8,523 nucleotides of DNA from JAFARE01 sp035566535 (GTDB taxonomy: Bacteria > Chloroflexota > Dormibacteria > Aeolococcales > Aeolococcaceae): the NCBI GenBank assembly GCA_035566535.1, contig DATMRA010000196.1, positions 1-8,523 on the forward strand. Direction: 5' to 3'. Below are positions 5,828-8,523 of the stretch, piece after piece (the first letter of the stretch is position 1; each line of letters opens with the position of its first letter). The notes under the pieces are model-generated. The model made no database searches, had not been told where the DNA came from, and worked only from the letters and a program-made list of their open reading frames with translations. The position numbers were made by a program, and so were the translations under genes.

Positions 5828-7321
5828 ATGGCCGTCGACGAGTCGCTATCAGTGCGCATCACAGGAGAGTCGCGTCCCACGATGTCCTCGACAATCACCA
5901 GCAAACCATCGCCACGAGAGGTCATCAGGCGCGCCCAGGAACGCGGGGTGCAGATGGTCGATCTCCGCTTCACCGACCTGGTCGGCAGCTGGCAGCACTT
6001 CAGCATCCCCGTCGGTGAGATGACCGAATCGCTGTTCGCCGACGGCATCGGATTTGACGGCTCGAGCATCCGCGGCTTTCAGAAGATCCATGAGAGCGAC
6101 ATGCTCCTGTTCCCGGACCCCGACCGCGTTTTCATCGATCCATGTCTCGACGTGACGACGCTCGCTGTCGTGTGCGACATCCGCGACCCGCTCACGCTGC
6201 AGCCGTACACCCGCGATCCCCGCTTTGTCGCTCGCAAAGCCGAGGAGTACCTGCTGAAGACAGGCATCGCCGACACGTCGTACTGGGGACCCGAGTGCGA
6301 GTTCTACATCTTCACCTCGGTCCGCTACGACCAGAACAGCCACGAGGGCTACTACCACATCGACTCAGACGAGGGCATCTGGAACACCGGCCAGAACGGC
6401 ACTGCGAACCTCGGCTACCGGCCCAAATACAAGCAGGGCTACTTCCCCGTACCGCCGGTGGACAAGCTGCAGGACTTGCGCAGCAAGATCGTGCTCGCGC
6501 TCATCGAGACGGGCATCGCGGTCGAGGTGCACCACCACGAGGTGGGGACTGCGGGCCAGGCTGAGATCGACATGCGGTTCGACACGCTCGTGTCGATGGC
6601 GGACAAGGTGCTGCAGTACAAGAGCATCGTCAAGAACGTCTGCTACCGCAACGGATACACCGCCACGTTCATGCCCAAGCCGCTCTTCGGTGACAACGGC
6701 AGCGGCATGCACACGCATCAGTCGTTGTGGAAGGACGGCGTTCCCTTGTTCTTTGACAAGAACGGCTACGCGTTGCTGAGCGACACGGCACGCTGGTACA
6801 TCGGCGGCCTGCTGGCTCACGCGCCGGCGCTGCTCGCTTTCGCCGCTCCCACCACCAACAGCTATCGCCGCCTGGTACCAGGCTACGAGGCGCCGATCAA
6901 GCTCGCGTACAGCGCCCGCAACAGGAGCGCGTGCGTCCGCATTCCCACATACAGCGCGGCCCCGGCGGCGCGCCGTCTCGAGTTCCGCTCACCCGACCCG
7001 ATGTGCAACCCATATCTCTCGTTTTCGGCGATGCTCATGGCGGGGCTGGACGGGATCAAGCGCAAGATCGAGCCGCCCAAGCCGGTTGACGCCGACCTGT
7101 ACGAGCTCGAAGGCGCCGAGGCAGACCGCGTGAAGGATCTTCCGGGCTCGTTGAACGAGGTGCTCGCAGCGCTCGAGACGGACCAGGACTTCCTGCTCGA
7201 GGGTGACGTGTTCACGTCGGATCTCATCGACGGATACATCAGGTACAAGCGGGAGAACGAGGTCGACCCCGTAGCCCTGCGTCCGCATCCGTGGGAGTTT
7301 CACCTCTACTACGACGCGTAG
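5828..7321 (+). CDS. glnA: Glutamine synthetase, GSI-beta type
   Basis: Main candidate ammonia-assimilating synthetase, 497 residues. It closely resembles actinobacterial GlnA1: FDGSSIRGFQKIHESDML (76-93), the GSI-beta insert (WNTGQNG, then GYFPVPP) and the ending RPHPWEFHLYYDA. Catalytic residues are present: Glu156 and Glu158, Glu238 and Glu246, His295, Arg348, flap Glu354, Arg366, Arg371, Glu385 and Arg387. The adenylylation tyrosine is kept as Tyr425 in DLYEL, but the usual PPEE after it is replaced by EGAE. I chose ATG 5828 because AAGGAGG stands 5 bases upstream. This leaves an N-terminal extension of about 20 residues over typical GlnA1. ATG 5882 would give 479 residues, close to the family length, but has no well-spaced site. 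ATG 5801 lies upstream of the Shine-Dalgarno and is unlikely. The gene has its own promoter and a strong terminator, so it is probably monocistronic. Confidence 0.95.
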   Translation: MAVDESLSVRITGESRPTMSSTITSKPSPREVIRRAQERGVQMVDLRFTDLVGSWQHFSIPVGEMTESLFADGIGFDGSSIRGFQKIHESDMLLFPDPDRVFIDPCLDVTTLAVVCDIRDPLTLQPYTRDPRFVARKAEEYLLKTGIADTSYWGPECEFYIFTSVRYDQNSHEGYYHIDSDEGIWNTGQNGTANLGYRPKYKQGYFPVPPVDKLQDLRSKIVLALIETGIAVEVHHHEVGTAGQAEIDMRFDTLVSMADKVLQYKSIVKNVCYRNGYTATFMPKPLFGDNGSGMHTHQSLWKDGVPLFFDKNGYALLSDTARWYIGGLLAHAPALLAFAAPTTNSYRRLVPGYEAPIKLAYSARNRSACVRIPTYSAAPAARRLEFRSPDPMCNPYLSFSAMLMAGLDGIKRKIEPPKPVDADLYELEGAEADRVKDLPGSLNEVLAALETDQDFLLEGDVFTSDLIDGYIRYKRENEVDPVALRPHPWEFHLYYDA

Positions 7322-7353
7322 GGCCTCACAAGCAACGTCACACCTTCCTGGAC

Positions 7354-7389
7354 GGGAGGGCCGGGCTCATCCCCGGCCCTCCTTTTTTT
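7354..7389 (+). terminator. Rho-independent terminator of glnA
   Basis: GGAGGGCCGGG (7355-7365) pairs perfectly with CCCGGCCCTCC (7372-7382), an 11-bp stem with a 6-nt loop, followed by seven T (7383-7389). It ends the glnA message 33 bases past the stop codon. Confidence 0.95.
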
Positions 7390-7430
7390 CGCCGAAGAAT
7401 CCGCACCCGAAGCAGCGCGATTTTTCGGCG
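7390..7430. other. Hairpin next to the glnA terminator
   Basis: CGCCGAAGAAT (7390-7400) pairs with ATTTTTCGGCG (7420-7430) over 11 bp with one G-U, around a 19-nt loop. It directly abuts the T run of the terminator. It lies about 50 bases beyond the end of the converging acetyltransferase gene and may help end that transcript, although no T run follows it on the minus strand. Confidence 0.4.
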
Positions 7431-7440
7431 CAGAGATCGG

Positions 7441-7477
7441 AGTCGGATGACGGAGACATGAAGTCGCCTATCCGACT
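7441..7477 (-). terminator. Weak candidate 3' hairpin of the acetyltransferase gene
   Basis: AGTCGGAT (7441-7448) and ATCCGACT (7470-7477) form a perfect 8-bp inverted repeat with a 21-nt loop, three bases past the minus-strand stop at 7481-7483. No T run follows on that strand. Its position fits a 3'-end structure. Confidence 0.35.
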
Positions 7478-7480
7478 GCT

Positions 7481-7978
7481 TCAGATTCTCAGTTCGTCGA
7501 TTCCGGCGATGACCACGTGATGTCCGAGGTGCATCTCGCCGTCCACGAAGCCGTCTCCCGCCACGCGGAAGCCGACGCTCGTGTAGAAACCCAGCGCGGT
7601 GTCACGGCCGTTCGCCCAAAGGACCTCGGCGCCGCGCGCCTGCGCCAGATCCGCCACGGCGCGCATAAGGGCGTGGCCCACACCGCGTCCCTGCCACTCA
7701 GGGTCCACCGCCATGCCGCGAAGACGCTCGGCGCGGCGCGCGGGTGCGAGTTCGGTGTTCTCCGGAAACTGGCTCACGACACCCACGACGCGCGAGCCGG
7801 CGTACGCAGCAAAGTGCCGGGTCGCCGGGTCGCCATCCTGCCTGGCATGAGCGCTCTCCCGAGCACGCCCGGCGCGCAGGATCGCATGCCTCAGCGGCAG
7901 GACCACATCAACCGCGACCTCGCGAACTTCGATCCCCTCGGACGTGGCCGCCGAAGGCGCCGAAGAGTCAGCCGGCAA
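7481..7978 (-). CDS. GNAT-family N-acetyltransferase
   Basis: Predicted acetyl-CoA-dependent acyltransferase of 165 residues, the usual size for a single-domain GNAT. The acetyl-CoA-binding signature is clear: a beta strand LRGMAVDPEW (87-95) leads into Q-G-R-G-V-G (96-101) and the helix HALMRAVADLAQ. A late LWANGRDTALGFYTSVGF segment (120-137) follows, typical of the fold. The substrate cannot be read from sequence; small amines, amino acids or protein N-termini are all possible. The start is TTG at 7976-7978, overlapping the dxs stop by 11 bases, which implies translational coupling with dxs. No good Shine-Dalgarno precedes it. A GTG at residue 25 is an alternative but would cut the first strand. 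The first 15 residues are Ala/Ser-rich and may be non-conserved. Confidence 0.85.
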   Translation of the reverse strand: MPADSSAPSAATSEGIEVREVAVDVVLPLRHAILRAGRARESAHARQDGDPATRHFAAYAGSRVVGVVSQFPENTELAPARRAERLRGMAVDPEWQGRGVGHALMRAVADLAQARGAEVLWANGRDTALGFYTSVGFRVAGDGFVDGEMHLGHHVVIAGIDELRI

Positions 7979-8523
7979 GCGCGCTCGACGCCGGCACCAG
8001 CTCCAGCGCCGTGGCCGCGACGGCGTCGGCGTCGAGGCCGAACTGATGAAGGAGCTTGGCCTGCGCCCCGTGCTCGATGAAGTGATCGGGCAGCCCCAGG
8101 CGCCGCAGCGGCACGCTGACGCCCTCGGCCGCGAGCAACTCGGTCACGGCCGAGCCGAAGCCGCCCGTCGCAGTGCCGTCCTCGATGGTGATCACGGCGC
8201 GGTGGCGAGCCGCGAGCGGAGCGATCTCCGGGTCGATCGGTTTCACGAAGCGGGCGTCGACCACTGTCGTGGACACGCCTCGCTGCGCGAGCAGATCAGC
8301 AGCCTTCTCCGCGACGGACACCATCTTGCCGACGGCGAGGAGCGCGACATCGTGACCGGCCCGCAAGACGTTCATTCGACCGATCTCCAGCGGTTCGAGG
8401 GGGGCTGTTCCGACGCTGGGAGCGGCGCCGCGCGGGTAGCGGATGGAGAACGGACCCCCGTAGTCGAGCCCGGTGGCGAATAGCCGGCGGAGCTCGTCGG
8501 GACTGCTGGGCGCTGACACGGTC
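7968..8523 (-). CDS. dxs: 1-Deoxy-D-xylulose-5-phosphate synthase, C-terminal part (5'-partial)
   Basis: Thiamine-diphosphate enzyme that joins pyruvate and glyceraldehyde 3-phosphate in the first step of the MEP isoprenoid pathway. Only the last 185 or so codons are inside the window, and the frame stays open to the right edge. Visible Dxs hallmarks, numbered from the codon at 8519: APSSPDELRRL then FSIRYPRG (24-31) at the end of the pyrimidine-binding domain, followed by the transketolase C-terminal domain with VDARFVKPIDPE (87-98), EDG (113-115), GGFG (119-122) and LGLPDHFIEHG (141-151). The thiamine-binding N-terminal domain is off the window, so integrity cannot be judged. The gene overlaps the downstream acetyltransferase gene by 11 bases and converges on glnA. 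Confidence 0.93.
   Translation of the reverse strand, partial: TVSAPSSPDELRRLFATGLDYGGPFSIRYPRGAAPSVGTAPLEPLEIGRMNVLRAGHDVALLAVGKMVSVAEKAADLLAQRGVSTTVVDARFVKPIDPEIAPLAARHRAVITIEDGTATGGFGSAVTELLAAEGVSVPLRRLGLPDHFIEHGAQAKLLHQFGLDADAVAATALELVPASSALAG

Noticed and set aside
7517..8483. Plus-strand open frames opposite the acetyltransferase and dxs
   Set aside because: Both minus-strand proteins have clear family motifs. The plus-strand translations are shadows without domains.

Overview
High-GC bacterial DNA carrying a compact nitrogen-assimilation locus. The window appears chromosomal. I see no transposase, phage gene, CRISPR array, tRNA or rRNA. The protein families (a GSI-beta glutamine synthetase, a PucR-family regulator, a seven-iron FdxA ferredoxin and an AmtB with an HGMWGYPE-type tail), the apparently leaderless fdxA promoter and the GC-rich coding suggest an actinobacterium or a relative such as Chloroflexota or Dormibacterota. 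That placement is an inference from a few proteins and is not firm.

Layout on the plus strand: (1) 1-1321, a GSI-alpha-type glutamine synthetase cut by the left edge. (2) 1329-2993, a PucR/CdaR-type regulator starting 7 bases after the synthetase stop, so probably co-transcribed with it. (3) 2994-3286, an intergenic stretch with several hairpins, a candidate promoter and a strong ribosome binding site. (4) 3287-4765 and 4777-5145, the ammonium channel AmtB and its PII partner, 11 bases apart. (5) 5146-5368, an unusually structured intergenic stretch ending in an extended -10 promoter. (6) 5369-5659, a 7Fe-8S ferredoxin. (7) 5660-5827, an intergenic stretch with a perfect 17-bp palindrome, a good -10 box and a leader hairpin whose loop could pair with the next gene's Shine-Dalgarno. 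(8) 5828-7321, a GSI-beta glutamine synthetase ending at a textbook rho-independent terminator (7354-7389). On the minus strand, converging on that terminator, are the 3' part of dxs (isoprenoid precursor synthesis, cut by the right edge) and a GNAT acetyltransferase overlapping its end.

Working model: AmtB imports ammonia, PII gates the channel and reports 2-oxoglutarate and energy state, and two different glutamine synthetases fix the ammonia. One is of the class controlled by glutamine feedback. The other is of the class that can be adenylylated. The ferredoxin may supply electrons to linked reductive steps, but its partner is not visible. The PucR-family protein is the only candidate transcription factor in view.

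I do not see a wholly new protein system. The points most worth a second look are regulatory: a PII without the usual T-loop modification tyrosine, a possible loop-to-Shine-Dalgarno pseudoknot ahead of the second glutamine synthetase gene, a 134-nt candidate structured RNA between the PII gene and fdxA, and a dyad motif partly shared by the amt and glnA upstream regions.
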